Below the pieces are notes generated by a model. The model saw nothing but the letters and a program-made list of their open reading frames with translations, did not search any database and was not told the origin of the DNA. From NCBI RefSeq assembly GCF_021018805.1, contig NC_086248.1:23382922-23446921 (forward strand): 64,000 nt of DNA, written 5' to 3'. The position numbers and the translations under genes are program-made. Source of the DNA: Prinia subflava (taxonomy: Eukaryota; Chordata; Aves; Passeriformes; Cisticolidae). Positions within the stretch are counted from its first letter, which is position 1. Each line of letters begins with the position of its first letter. This document shows positions 1 to 11,845 of the stretch, piece by piece.

Positions 1-3000
1 ACTTGGTTTTTTCCCACTGAAATGATTTTGTTTTACAAAGCCTAAGAGAACTCAAGCTAACTTGGCATCAATTTAAGTTTTCCAATAATATTAGAATTCA
101 TTAATGAATTGCCAAAAATAGTCCTTTTTGCTGACTGTCATGCAAGAGTTGGCAATAGAAGACTGAAGAATCAGTATTGAGAGTACAGAAAGCAATGACA
201 ACATCCCAGTGCTGTGAGGTAAACTTGACAAAGCCAGTATGACTCTAAAGTGAAATCCTGTAATGCAGTGTATATTTGTCAGTGCAATTACAGTTTAGCA
301 GGCATCCATGGATTCTATTAAGGAGCAATAAATAAATTAACTGGTCTGTGACATTTTGACAGTGCTCCTCAATAATCTCTAGGATTATATAATCGGAGTA
401 ATGAAAATGTGTAGATGTGGTATGGGAAAGTGGCATAGAGGGAACGTCCCTGCTTTGGCCCTGTGTTGCTTCACACCTGTCCTGCCATAGGATGCAGGTG
501 CTCTACAGTTCTCTTCTGTAGGAGGAATATATACGTGGTGCTTGAACATTGTATAAAGTGAGAAGAATTCTATGTAAAGAGAGTCTCAGAGAGCAAAGAA
601 TGTTAATTTTATCAGTGATGAGCTAAAGCAGTCCCTGGTACAAACAGGTGCAGTTCATGCACTTTGGAGGGCTTGCTTCTGCGGGTTCTAATAGTTGGTT
701 TGTCCCCAGGTTTCTGAATTATCAAGTAGCTTATGAACTGGACTTGTGTTACTGCTTTTCTCTTTACTGTGTTAGGGAAGTCTGGTCTCTTCCATTTTGA
801 ACAGACTACAAAAAGTTGAATCTTACCATAGAATGTGAAAACCAGGATGGCTGCAAATATGCATGTGATTAGAATGGTTGAAGGGCTGAAAGGACGAGTA
901 ATTCAATATGATGAATGCACTCATCTCTCTCTGACCCTGAGCATCTTATCCCAGTTGCTGTCAGGGTGATGAAATTAATGCCTATTGTGTTTGTGCATAT
1001 GTTTCAGATCATATGAGGACTAAATGTTCTTCAACTTTTTTGTTGTAATTGTGTTTGATATTTTGTACTGAGTGCTGGTGAAGAAATAATAAAGAAATCA
1101 TCACTCAGACTGCTTCCTAAAGGATGATTTTCATCTGAAGGGTTTTGACAATTGAATTAAATCCATAATTGAATGAATATACATGGATTTTGTTCAGTAC
1201 TTGTGTCAGTTGTGTTCCCTACCCCCACTTCCTGATGAACAGATTTTTTTGGGGGAGTGGTGTTTTTATTAAAGACATTACAAAATTGTGGGTTTTGTTG
1301 TCTTTACAGGACTCTGGAAAGGCTGTAAGAATACCTCAGTGTTGTTTACTAGAGCTAAGCAATTATTTTATAAAATACAAGAAATGCTTGTTAAACAGTG
1401 CAGTGTGCTTCCTGGATTGATATTGAAGCTTGGAGTTGCTGTGTCTCAATAGGGTTGAAAACTACTTAGGTTTAGAGCAAACCAAAACTTCGTGGAGCGA
1501 ATGTGCTGCTGAACTCTTGACAATACTTTCCGGAGTAGTAGAGCCACTCCACTGGAAATTTCCACAGGGATTTTTTTTCATATCTCAGCTCTCTAGAAAA
1601 TGTGTGAGGAGAGCTTGGCATCTGAGTTTGGGATGGATGCTTAGTCTTGAAATGTTGGCCAATTTGCAGTGAAAATGAGTGTCTGTACCCATCTCTGTTC
1701 CAAGGACAGCAACCTTCCCAGACAAGATTATCTTTACTTACTTCTTGGTTTTCCTTTTGAAGCTGTTGAGCTGTCCAACAGGTAATTCTTGAGGGCTCAA
1801 GGTGGAAGTGGGAAAGCAAGAGGCAGCACAGGTTTGACAGCCAAGTTGCAGCATCCAGGAAGGTGCTTTGGTTGCTGTTAGTGAGGTGGTTTGTCATCTC
1901 TTAGGAACTTGGTTCTTCCCTCTCCATTCTGAGGGAGGCATCATAACCAAGTTTCATCATGGCAGGGTGAAGGTTTGGCTTCTGACTGCTTCCTGTTGGT
2001 AGATGTGAATGACAGGGTTTGGCTTCTCTTTAGATGAGGACCCATTTCCCAGGCAAATGACAAAACCAGAAAGTCCAAAGGAAACGTAACTTTTCACCCT
2101 TCTTCAGTTGTGCTTGGAGGGAAAGTGCTGGCAGTTGCATTTAGGCATGAGGTGGATGTATGAACCTGCACTTTGATACACCCTGAGCTGAGGTTTCCTG
2201 AGCTCTCCTCCCTGTCTGGCAGCTCAGGCGTGGGAGGACCCTGGAATGGTGTGGGAGCTGAGCGGGAAGGTGCAGAGCTGCCATCAGGGCAAACCTCTAA
2301 GCTCAGCTTGGAGCAGAGCAGCCTCTGAAGGCTTGAGCTTGCCTCATTCATGTAGCTTGTGGAGTAATCCCAGTTAGTACCTGTTTACATTACTGCTTTG
2401 TGAAACAGCGTTAGCTGTTGTGAGGTGTGTTGAGAGGTTAAAATAATCATACCTGTAATGTAATTGAGATGGTAGAAATAATGAAGTGAAGGTCTTGGGG
2501 GAATGGTAGAAATCTGGGGGCTGGTGCAATGCAAAGACAGAAAAGAAACTAGGAGAAGATAGTGAAGTGTATCACATTTGTGTGGTAAACTTTTGAAAGA
2601 AGCCCAGTGAAATTTTTCTGCTGTGATGAAATTTTTCTGGCTCCATTAAGAGCATTTACCCTGCTTCATTTCATTCAAGATTTCAGTGTACAGCTGTCTT
2701 CAGGCATATATGTCTTTTGTAGTATACAGCTAAGTTCTTTGTGTTATTAGAACAGAAATTAATACTTGCTAAGCTAGAGGGATGTAGCTTTCAAGTTGAG
2801 ATGTATGCCTAATCTTAAACTTACGTTCAACTGTGGTATGAAGCAGCAAAAATAGATGGATTAGGTATGTTAACTTTGTGCTCTGTTTTGGGTATAGCAA
2901 ACCAGATATTTGCATATATCTAAATTTTTATTTGGTGCCTTTAACTGTAGATCTGAAGGTGAAAGTGATGTCCTTCAGGGCTCTTGTTCAACAATATACC

Positions 3001-6000
3001 ATCTAGAGTTCCAGTCTACTGCAGATCTGGCTTTGGGGCAATCTGGAAAGAAATTAGTATGGAGAGGTTCTGTATTCAGTGCTAGTCCTGATAATCCTCC
3101 ACTTACTGCCTTCTACATGAAAAGTAAAATAAATAATTAAAAACTGAGGTCTTGTTAGCATTTTTGGAAATCAAGTATCAGCCACCTGAACTGAAACTGC
3201 TGTTTGGGTTCATAAATTAGCAGTCTTGTGTGGAGATTTGCCTAGCATATATTTTCTAAGTGGCAACTCACAACTGAATCTGAATTTTGTTTCAGCCTTA
3301 TCTGTTGCAGTCTGCAATTTAAAAAATGTGTGTTTACATTTTCAAGTTAGCTGCATGCACTTATGAAAATATTAGAAAGTATATGTCAGGTAGGAAAAGC
3401 TAAGGAGTCACAGGGCAAGTTTGAATGCTCTCACAAATTCTGATTCCAAATATTTGACCAGTAAGTTTTGCAATCTCATGATTTGATTTTAAAAATTTCT
3501 ATTTAAATATACTTTATTTTAATATCTTAAGATTTTTGGTATATGGATTTTTCAATACAATTTGTCCTTACTTAGCATAATTTGTTACATTTGAAAATAA
3601 AAGTTGTATTTATCACTTTTTTTTTCTTTTTTTTTTTTTAACCTGCATGACTTTTATACCCTTTACTCTTTTTGTGTTTAGCGGTGTTCTGGTAGATGCT
3701 GGGCTGTGGAGTTTTACAGTGCTCTTCCATGCCCTTTTCTTCTGCTTACATAATATGTCCAGATACTTTATGTAAGGATGATTGTTAATTTAGATGGTTT
3801 TTCTCCTGGTACTCTACCATCAGACACTGTTCTTGCTAAGAGAAGATTCTCTTCATAGTTAAGCATTTGAGTGCAGTTATTTCAAACTTTTTGCCTTAGG
3901 CTTGCAGGCAGGGTATCCTTTTTTTCCTCAATTTTAGTTGTATTAGATAAAGTAGGCTCAGATGTCAGGGATTTTGACATTACAATTATGAGGAAGCATA
4001 TCTTCTTGGGGGAAAAATACTCTTTAATCTATCTTCTGTCAGTTTGAATTTATCCTATGAAGGGATTTGGTATAAAAAGCCAGGGAAATTATTTTCTTTT
4101 GTTCATTTCATTTCTGTCACATACTACTTGTCATCTTTTCTGTTACAAGTGGATTCTCTGTGGGAGTAGGAAATAGCATTTATGCTAGTTTGATTTTTAA
4201 ATGTAAAATAAACTACACATGGTTTGGTCAATTTTGTATTTTACCTCATGACTAGATATAAAAAATAACTTACGGATTGACTCAAAGACTTATTTTGTTC
4301 CATTTCCTAAGGCTATTTGGGAATCTGAGGGCGTGCATGTCTCTTTTTGAGTAAGCAGTCACGGTACATAGTTCCGAGCAAGCTGCAGGTGAACTGGCTC
4401 ATTCTCATGCTGAGTGGTGAGCAGGTGAGAGTGATTTTAATGTGCTGATCATTGATGCTGATCAGTTTACTGTGTTCAGTTCTGGAGCCAGCATTGTTGC
4501 AGATACCTCCCTACATGTTCTTATGCTGTGTAGTGATTCCTTTACCTCACCGTGTAAGTGTAGAGTGTTTAAAGTCCAAAGACTTACTGATGATGTGTGG
4601 AGAAGCTTTCAAAAATCCTATTCCACAATCACAAGCAGAGACTAGAGATGTTTCATGATCATCCTCATTCATGTCAATCCACTGATAGCTTCACAGCAAC
4701 TTTCAGTCTGTACTTGATACAAACACTTGTAACTATATTACAATAAAGATGCAAACAACTCCATGGAGTCCAAGGCATTTAAAAGCAAAGTTCCTATTAC
4801 AAAGAGTTCTGGCTGGAGGAAACACTGCAAACTTCCACAAGCTTTCCTGCTCATGTGTGGTGAGCAAAGGGTATTTCCAGAGTGAGTTTAAATGGACATT
4901 ACATATTTTCCACTACAGAAGGGTAATAAAGTAAACAATGGCTACATTAAGTGTGGGTTGCTTTTGCCCTTCTTTTAAGGAAATTACAAAAATGTGCATG
5001 AAGTCTCCAGAGATGCAAAAGGCTTGTAAAGGAGACTTTCTCCTATTGAAACAGGTGGAATATTTACTTCCCCTCTTGTACAAGAAGACTAGTTCAGGTA
5101 ATCCCAAGATGCCAGATGTTCAGAAAAGCACTCCTGTTGAAATCTCATAATATAAATAGTTACCTTTAATATATGTCTGAGGTATGTGCAATTATTATTT
5201 AAAAAAATCATTACTGGTGATTTATGATGAAAGGTAGATGCTCTCCTTTTGATTTTTCCCAGGTGGTCACTGACTGTAATGATGGGTTTGTACCACTGAA
5301 CTGCACTGCAATCAAAAACAAGTGATTTGGAGAAAGATCTATAAAATATTTGGGCACTGAAAATAAGATATTTTCAGACTTTAGATGTTAGAATCTTCAA
5401 ATCATGATAAATCTTGGGGATTTTTCATGTTATCAAGACTGGAACATTTAAGATATACAGATGCCTTTTAAAAAATTTTGTTAAGGATTCATCAGAGAGC
5501 TAAAGAGTACAGGGGACAATTATCTTTAATTCAGCTCAGAAACTGCGAAGCCTTTACAGTCAGCATCAGAGCAAAATGACTTCTATACATGTATCTCGTA
5601 CATGAAATGAAGTATAATCACTCATAAAAGTTTGTGAATTTAGACCATAAGAGTAAGAGCTAGTATGAATGTAAGAATGTACAGACTTCATATTTAACAT
5701 CTGATGGTAAGATTTAGTACTACTTGGTCTAAATAGGTCACTACTATAGTTTTCTTACAAAAAGGAAATTAAATGCCAGTAAGTGTATTTTCTAAAGTTC
5801 TGTGCTCTCTGGTGGAATCAAGTAAAAAAAAAATATTAAAAAAGTTACATTACATATAGAAATCTTTTCAATATTCTCCAGAGCTTAATCTCTTAGCAAT
5901 GTCTTTTTTTTCACTGAACCCCAGTAAAATACATAGCTGTAGAATGTTTGAATGAACTCTGCTTCAATAAAATGGATTGCTTTGTGATTTTATGGTTTGC

Positions 6001-7214
6001 TGCTGAGCCTGCTACAGCTGTCTGAGCAGCAGACTTCAGACTTGTGCAATTCTGTGTTGAGCAGACAGTCCCTAAAGAGGTTAAGATGTGTAGCAATAGT
6101 ATAATCATTACCTTAAAGCTGTGTGTCCTGAAGGTGTTTTTAGAAAATTTATCAACTTTTTTTTCAGATTTAGATAAAATGCAACTAATAACATGCAAGT
6201 CCTTCCTCTTCTGTTCTATTCTTATTCCTTCTTCTGTAGGCAAGTGAAACTTATATCTGTTAAGTGTGAATAAAAGTGCTTTTTTGTCTTCTGTGAAGAA
6301 AAATAAACACTTAAAATTTTTATAGTAAGACATCTGAAAACCTGAGAAATCTGTCAGCCCCAAGCACAGATTTCCTATCTATATCCTGTCTTGAGCCTGC
6401 TTCTAGTCAAACAGCATAAATAAGAATCATGTTCTGAGGTGATTTCTCTGGAAGCTGAAAGGACTTGTGACATGAGGCAGGTTTTTAGTCTTTGAGAATT
6501 TAAAGAACTTCACTGAAGATGCCTGCAGCAGTGCTACAGAGGTCAGCTTCCACAGGGTAGGTGTTGACATTAGAAGCTGCTACATGGTGTTTGTTTAGGT
6601 GGTTTGTTCATGCAAGCTCCACCCTTTCACCAGAAAATTGTACCCAGAGTTTGTAACAAGCAGATGAGAAATACGTCCTAGGATACTGTTTATTTTAGTA
6701 GAAGTGTTCTAGTAGTGCCCAGCCAACAGAGATGCTCTTGTCCCAAATAGTACACAGTCCCAATTATTAATCGTGAAGAAATAGTGGAGAGAGGTGCATT
6801 TTGTGATGATAGTACAGCTGAGTAGGAAGTCTCTGTGGTCCTTTTTAATTGTTGATGTCTTGACTCCTTCTCCAGAAGAGGGAAGGAATGTTCTCCCCCT
6901 GTTATCCTGCTTTTATCCCTCTTTCCAGTTGCTGTTGCCTGTGCTTGAAGCTGATGTTTTTCCTGAACACAATGCTCTGCTTTCACAAATGCTCTAGTAA
7001 GTATAAGTTTTGTTGAAGTAACAGCAAAGGTGGGAACATCATTCTTCAATTCACAACTGGTTTCTTTGAACAGAGAAGGCAGGAGGGTTAATAGGTCTGA
7101 GGAACCAGGACGGGGTGTGCTGGTAGACTGATAGACATCAGATGAGATGGCCTGAGTTTTTACCAGCAATAACCACTTACTTTGTGTTAATGGTGCTGAA
7201 GCAGCAGTCACACT

Positions 7215-7347
7215 ATCAGAAGATCTGCTTGCAGATCAGCTTCTGACTGCTCCCATTATCAGCCACATCCAATTACAACATTAAGGTAAATCTCTTTGCT
7301 AGGAGTTTGATGTGATCACCAGTTGACCTGCAAGCAGATCTTCTGAT
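7215..7347. repeat. Inverted repeat, 20-bp perfect arms with 93-bp spacer
   Basis: The arm at 7215-7234 is the exact reverse complement of 7328-7347, as read base by base. The left arm also takes part in a second structure: 7222-7237 is a palindrome of two 7-bp halves around TT, flanked by complementary CAGAA (7217-7221) and TTCTG (7241-7245). The overall shape resembles a short non-autonomous DNA transposon with terminal inverted repeats, but the flanks show no target-site duplication. It could equally be a foldback formed by local duplication. Confidence 0.6.
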
Positions 7348-8587
7348 GGTATGATCATTATTATTATGATGGTATGATTTTACCTACTGTTATTTTTGCC
7401 GTGGCAGTGTTTACTGAGCTGATATTGCTAGGACATGACTAAATATACTATTTAATTTTCTTTGGTATGTAAAGATTTCATAATCAAGAAATAAAATTCT
7501 TGCTATAATAAATAAGCTCTAATTTAGGAGTGCCTACCTTGTTTCAGTAAAAACCTGCGCAAATTATGGTGTGGCTGCCATGCAGGACTGTTCTGCATTG
7601 CTACGTGACCTACCACATTAGCACAGCCTTAGCTGAATATGTTGTACTGGAAAAAGCAGTCTGTAGGGAAGCTGAAACTGGTGTCACCAGATCACCCAGG
7701 AGCTCCCATTTGCATGCCTAGATCAGCCTGTCACTGAATTAGTATATTTTCCCAGCAGAACAACTTGTAACTTCCTGGTAATTCATCAAAGCTTCACCCA
7801 GAAAGGACACTTGGAGGTGTGTGCTGTGGCTGCTGAGCCTGTGAACAGCCTTGATGTATGGCATCCGTGGAAGCTGGATACAGCCTCCCCACAGAAGGGA
7901 TCTAATAGCATCCAGTTTCCTTTATTTGAGACCTCATTGTACTGAGTTTGACAGTGCTGCTATGTAAACAGATGCAGAAGGCCCACATTAACAACTGTAT
8001 TACCCATTACTGTGAACTGGGCTGTAAAGCAACCAAAACATGGCTAAAAGCACACATTTCAGTGTTGTGTACACAAGTAATGTTTGCAGTCTTAGACTGT
8101 AAATCTGCATTTTAAATATTTTCCCTCAAATCTCTGCTTACTTTGGCTTCCTGTGTTGCTCTTCCTTTTGACTTGTTTTCTTTGCTTGACTTCATTGTGC
8201 TTGATTTTTTTTTTTAACAACAGACTCTATTGTAAATGAACAGGTTCCTCACTTGCTTCATTGTGGCTGACAAGGCACTTACAGTTCATTAAGCTGATAG
8301 GTAGAATACATGTATACTGTAGTGTCTGGAGAGCCATACATGAAACACTACACTAAAATTCAAATTGCCTCCCAAGCATATCCTGCATGTCCTGTGCTGC
8401 TTCCCCAGCACTGGCTGCAGGGGGCAAGACCATCCCTGCCTATGCTCTGTACACCCCGGGAGCAGCGCTGCTCCTCTGAGGAGGGCTGGGGGTCTCTAAG
8501 CCACTCCCATGTCTTCAGGTTGCTTCCAAAGGGGCTGGAATACAGGTGGGCTCTGTGGACTCCTGTTTCTGCACTGCTGTCCCTGGT

Positions 8588-8735
8588 GAGTCATTCAAGT
8601 GCTGCCTTGGAGCACCGTGCTAGAAGCGCCAAGCTCATGGGTTTGATCCCCATATGGGTATTCACTTAAGAGGTGGACTTGAGGATCCATGTGGGTCCCT
8701 TCTAACTCAGAATACCCTGTGACTCTGTAATTCAC
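8588..8735 (+). mobile_element. tRNA-Ile-derived SINE with CR1-like 3' tail (TguSINE1-like)
   Basis: The head resembles tRNA-Ile: GGAGCACCGTGCTAGAAGCG is close to the tRNA segment AGAGCGTGGTGCTAATAACG. A Pol III B-box-like GGTTTGATCCC is at 8640-8650, followed by CATATGGGTA in place of CGTACGGGCCA. The tail reads GGTGGACTTGAGGATCCATG, then GTGGGTCCCTTCTAACTCAG and CCCTGTGACTCTGT, the form of an avian CR1 3' end. A tRNA-Ile head on a CR1 tail is the architecture I recall for passerine TguSINE1. The 5' end and A-box are worn, so the start is approximate. Confidence 0.75.
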
Positions 8736-11700
8736 TGTGGCCCCCAAACATCTGCACCAGCAAAATGAGGAGTCAGAGGCTGCACAGCTTCTGCAGCAAG
8801 GAATTCTGTAAAGTTAGCTCAGAAAAACAGCAAGAAGTCAGAGGTTTTGTGGAGGCCGTGAAGAAGAGTACTGTGATTCCTTCTGGAGCTATAATATATG
8901 TTAGGTACTCTGGTTTACCTTAAACACATCAGATGGCCAGAAATTAGAGTCTTCTCCTGAGCAGACTCTTCTGCTTATCCACAAGCAGGTTAATTCTTCA
9001 GACACCATCTCAAAGGGAAAAGGACATCTCTGCAGGATTCAAAGCTCTTAACTGCTACGCCTCTGTTGTGTATGGTGAATATTTTCAGAAGCCAAATAAA
9101 GCAAAAAGGCTTTGGTCTCAGGAGAGCTGCGTGGGTGCCCACAGAGTAGGTGTCTCCTGGCACTTCAGGCTGGAAGTTGCCATTCTTAGCTACTTGTAGT
9201 AACAGTTTAAGGTCTGTAACTCAGTTCTTTAACTGAGAGTGTCTAAGGTGATGGCTGTTTGCTGGCCTTTGATGAACTGTATAAGCCTATCTTGAGATCA
9301 GTGAAATGGGCTGTGCTGGAGTGGATGATGGTGCAGATAAAGCTGGTGCATCCTCTTAGGCTGAGCCATCCGAGCAAACAAAATAGAGCTTTCAGATTTT
9401 CTCGTTCTTACCTTTGCTTTGAAATAAAACATCCAGTTTTTGTGTGTTTAATGAGAACTAATATACATAAGGGGTTTTTTTGTTCTTTTTTAGCTCTGTA
9501 CAATGGTTTGGCTGTGTGTTTTATCATAAATAAAAGATTTTGGTCCATTATGTGTAAACACATCTAACCCTTAGGGTAAGACATGATGTTGTGTATAGAA
9601 GTTGTTTACAGGAACAGTGAGTGGGTGTTCCTCCAGGGTTAAAAAGCGAACTAGATCCAATCTTACTGAAATAAGAAATTACACAGATTAACTGTTATAT
9701 TTGGCAGACACCAGCATACATTTTTATGGCAATGATCCTTTATATTTGTTTTTACCCATGTAATAGTCCAAAGTGAGTGCTTTAAATTGTGGGTCTGATT
9801 GCAATGAGATTTTGACTTGGTACATTAAAGTGGAAATATTTACAAGTTGAAGTTGTAAATTGTATATTTCAAACCCTGTTTCTTGTATGGGGCAGTACTT
9901 GTGGTCAAGGACAGGGGTTTTTTTCCTCTTGTTCTTATTTTTTTTCTACATTTTCGAAAAGCTCAAATAACATTCAGGACCTTCTGGTTTAATGATTTGT
10001 TGTATTGGGCCTTCTCTCTTCCTCTAAAACTCTCTTTGCCAGAAACTGCATAGTGGAGTCTTAACTTGAAATTAAAGAAAACAGTGTTTATGGACGTTGT
10101 GTGTAACAGTGCTGGGAAAGTGTATACTTGTAAAATGAAGTTTTAACTCTATAAGTGAGAGTAGCAGGATTTATTTCAGAGGAATTTGTGCGCCTGAACT
10201 GTAAGGTCAACCCTCAGACTGCTACCTTGCTCTAAACTGTGTGTGGTACCTAGTGTCAGCAGTAAGGTTGTAAATTCTGGTACTTCAGTGAGAAGACTAC
10301 TCCTATAGCAGAATCTTGTTCAAATTTCTCACATACTGTTCAGAATATACTTGTCAACTGATTTGTTACAAAAATCGTTCAGTTCAAATTTATCATGCAT
10401 GCCTTTTTCTTTTTCTTTTTTGGAAAAAAAACCCCCTCAAGTTATATTCTCTTTTACTGTATGCTGAGTAATCTCTTGTTCACATATTGGCTATCTCAGT
10501 TTGCCAGTATCTGGTTTTGGCCTTGAAAACAAAACTTAATCAACAGTATGGTTGTATTTTCAAAGAAGAAACAGCATGAATGTAAAACACAGTGTTTTTG
10601 TGTCATTTTTGTCTAGAGTTAACAATATAAGGCATTTGCCATCCAGTATCACAGGTTACCTGGGAGATTGACAGAGTCTCCAGAGATGCTGGTAGAGACC
10701 TTCTATAAGGATCAGTATGAGTCTTGGCACAGTAAATGATACCAGTTAAGATATGAATGTTAATTCTTCCTGATGAAATTCTAGTATTGCCCAGACTAGG
10801 GGAGTGATGATAATAAGTGGGTAAACCTCCATTATAGCACTTTGCTTTTTTCGTAAATGGAATAATTTCAAAGTAGTGTGTATGTCTGATACAGCTGACT
10901 TCTAGAAACAAGGAGGATGTCCATTGGCAGAACAATGGTGAAAGCCTACCTAGAATGTACTGGTTAGAAAAACTAGGCTTCATTAAGTTATGAAAATGTT
11001 TATTAAAGGTAACTGAACAGCTCCACTGGTTCTTCAATTCAGAATTAAAATTAGTTAATTTCTCATTTTATATTTGAAAATAATTGAGTGAATCCATTTT
11101 AAAAGGGTGACCAAGATTCTAGCATCAGCATCTTGTTTTGTAGTCATGCTCTCAGAAGGTTATTTCACTAGTAGACCAGTACCTTTCAGGGGTGAGAAAC
11201 CACAAGGTTAAAGTGTGTCTTTAATGTAACAGAGAAAAAAAATATAAAAAATCTTGCTCTATGGAAGCCACAGGCTTCCAAACTTAAGGCACCCCTTCAC
11301 CTCATGCTTTTTTGTTGACTCTTGATGGTTAAAATCATGGCAAATGGTTGAGATTTTGTTCTTGATCTAATCCAGGAAAAATTACCATTTTAGATTAAAT
11401 TATAGCAAGTGTTCTGGCTAAAGCATGTCTTATTCATTAGGTGTATAAATTAAATGCGTGATTTTGTACATTAACTTCAATTAATGTAGGGAGCTTGTGG
11501 CTGAAGGTCACCTTCCATGGATCCAGTTGTAGGACTATGGCACAAGAACAGAATAAGTTTCTTAAGACCTCATTAATGAGTATTTACAGCTTTGTTGATA
11601 AGTCAGTTGTCTGTGTGGTGGGCACCAATGTTGTGATAGGGTGTTTGTCTGTTAATGATATTAACTTGCTGACAGTTTTCCTAGTAAAAAGTCAATTACT

Positions 11701-11775
11701 GCATTGGATCATCACTGCCTAATGCAATGAAAATAAATTATAAAGTAATACTGTATATTTTTTAATTTTTTTTAG

Positions 11776-11845
11776 GTAATTATCTACGGGGATTTGCCAA
11801 AAAATAAAGAAAATGTAATATATTTATCAAATCATCAGTGTACAG
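11776..11845 (+). CDS. AGPAT5: AGPAT5 exon 2 (first coding exon in the window)
   Basis: A 70-nt exon with 23 full codons plus one base, reading VIIYGDLPKNKENV then IYLSNHQCT. It follows a T-rich tract ending in AG and ends at an AG|GTTTGT donor. It matches the YGDLPKNKEN block of AGPAT5 and holds the N and H of the catalytic NHX4D motif. The first base of the next Val codon is the last base here. The 5' boundary is set by the AG at 11774-11775; the first codon, GTA, corresponds to a position at which I recall Gln in human, so the exact join to exon 1 cannot be tested here. Confidence 0.93.

Larger units (their letters stand above)
1..11775 (+). other. AGPAT5: Presumed AGPAT5 intron 1 (3' part)
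   Basis: No conserved coding exon is visible here on either strand. AGPAT5 exon 1 should encode a hydrophobic N-terminus of about 72 residues and normally sits in a GC-rich promoter region; this stretch is AT-rich and lacks one, so exon 1 is inferred to lie upstream. Contents I can name: a T-rich tract at 3619-3641, an inverted repeat at 7215-7347 and a tRNA-derived SINE near 8588-8735. The remainder appears to be unique intronic sequence or repeats too diverged to recognise by eye. Confidence 0.7.
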
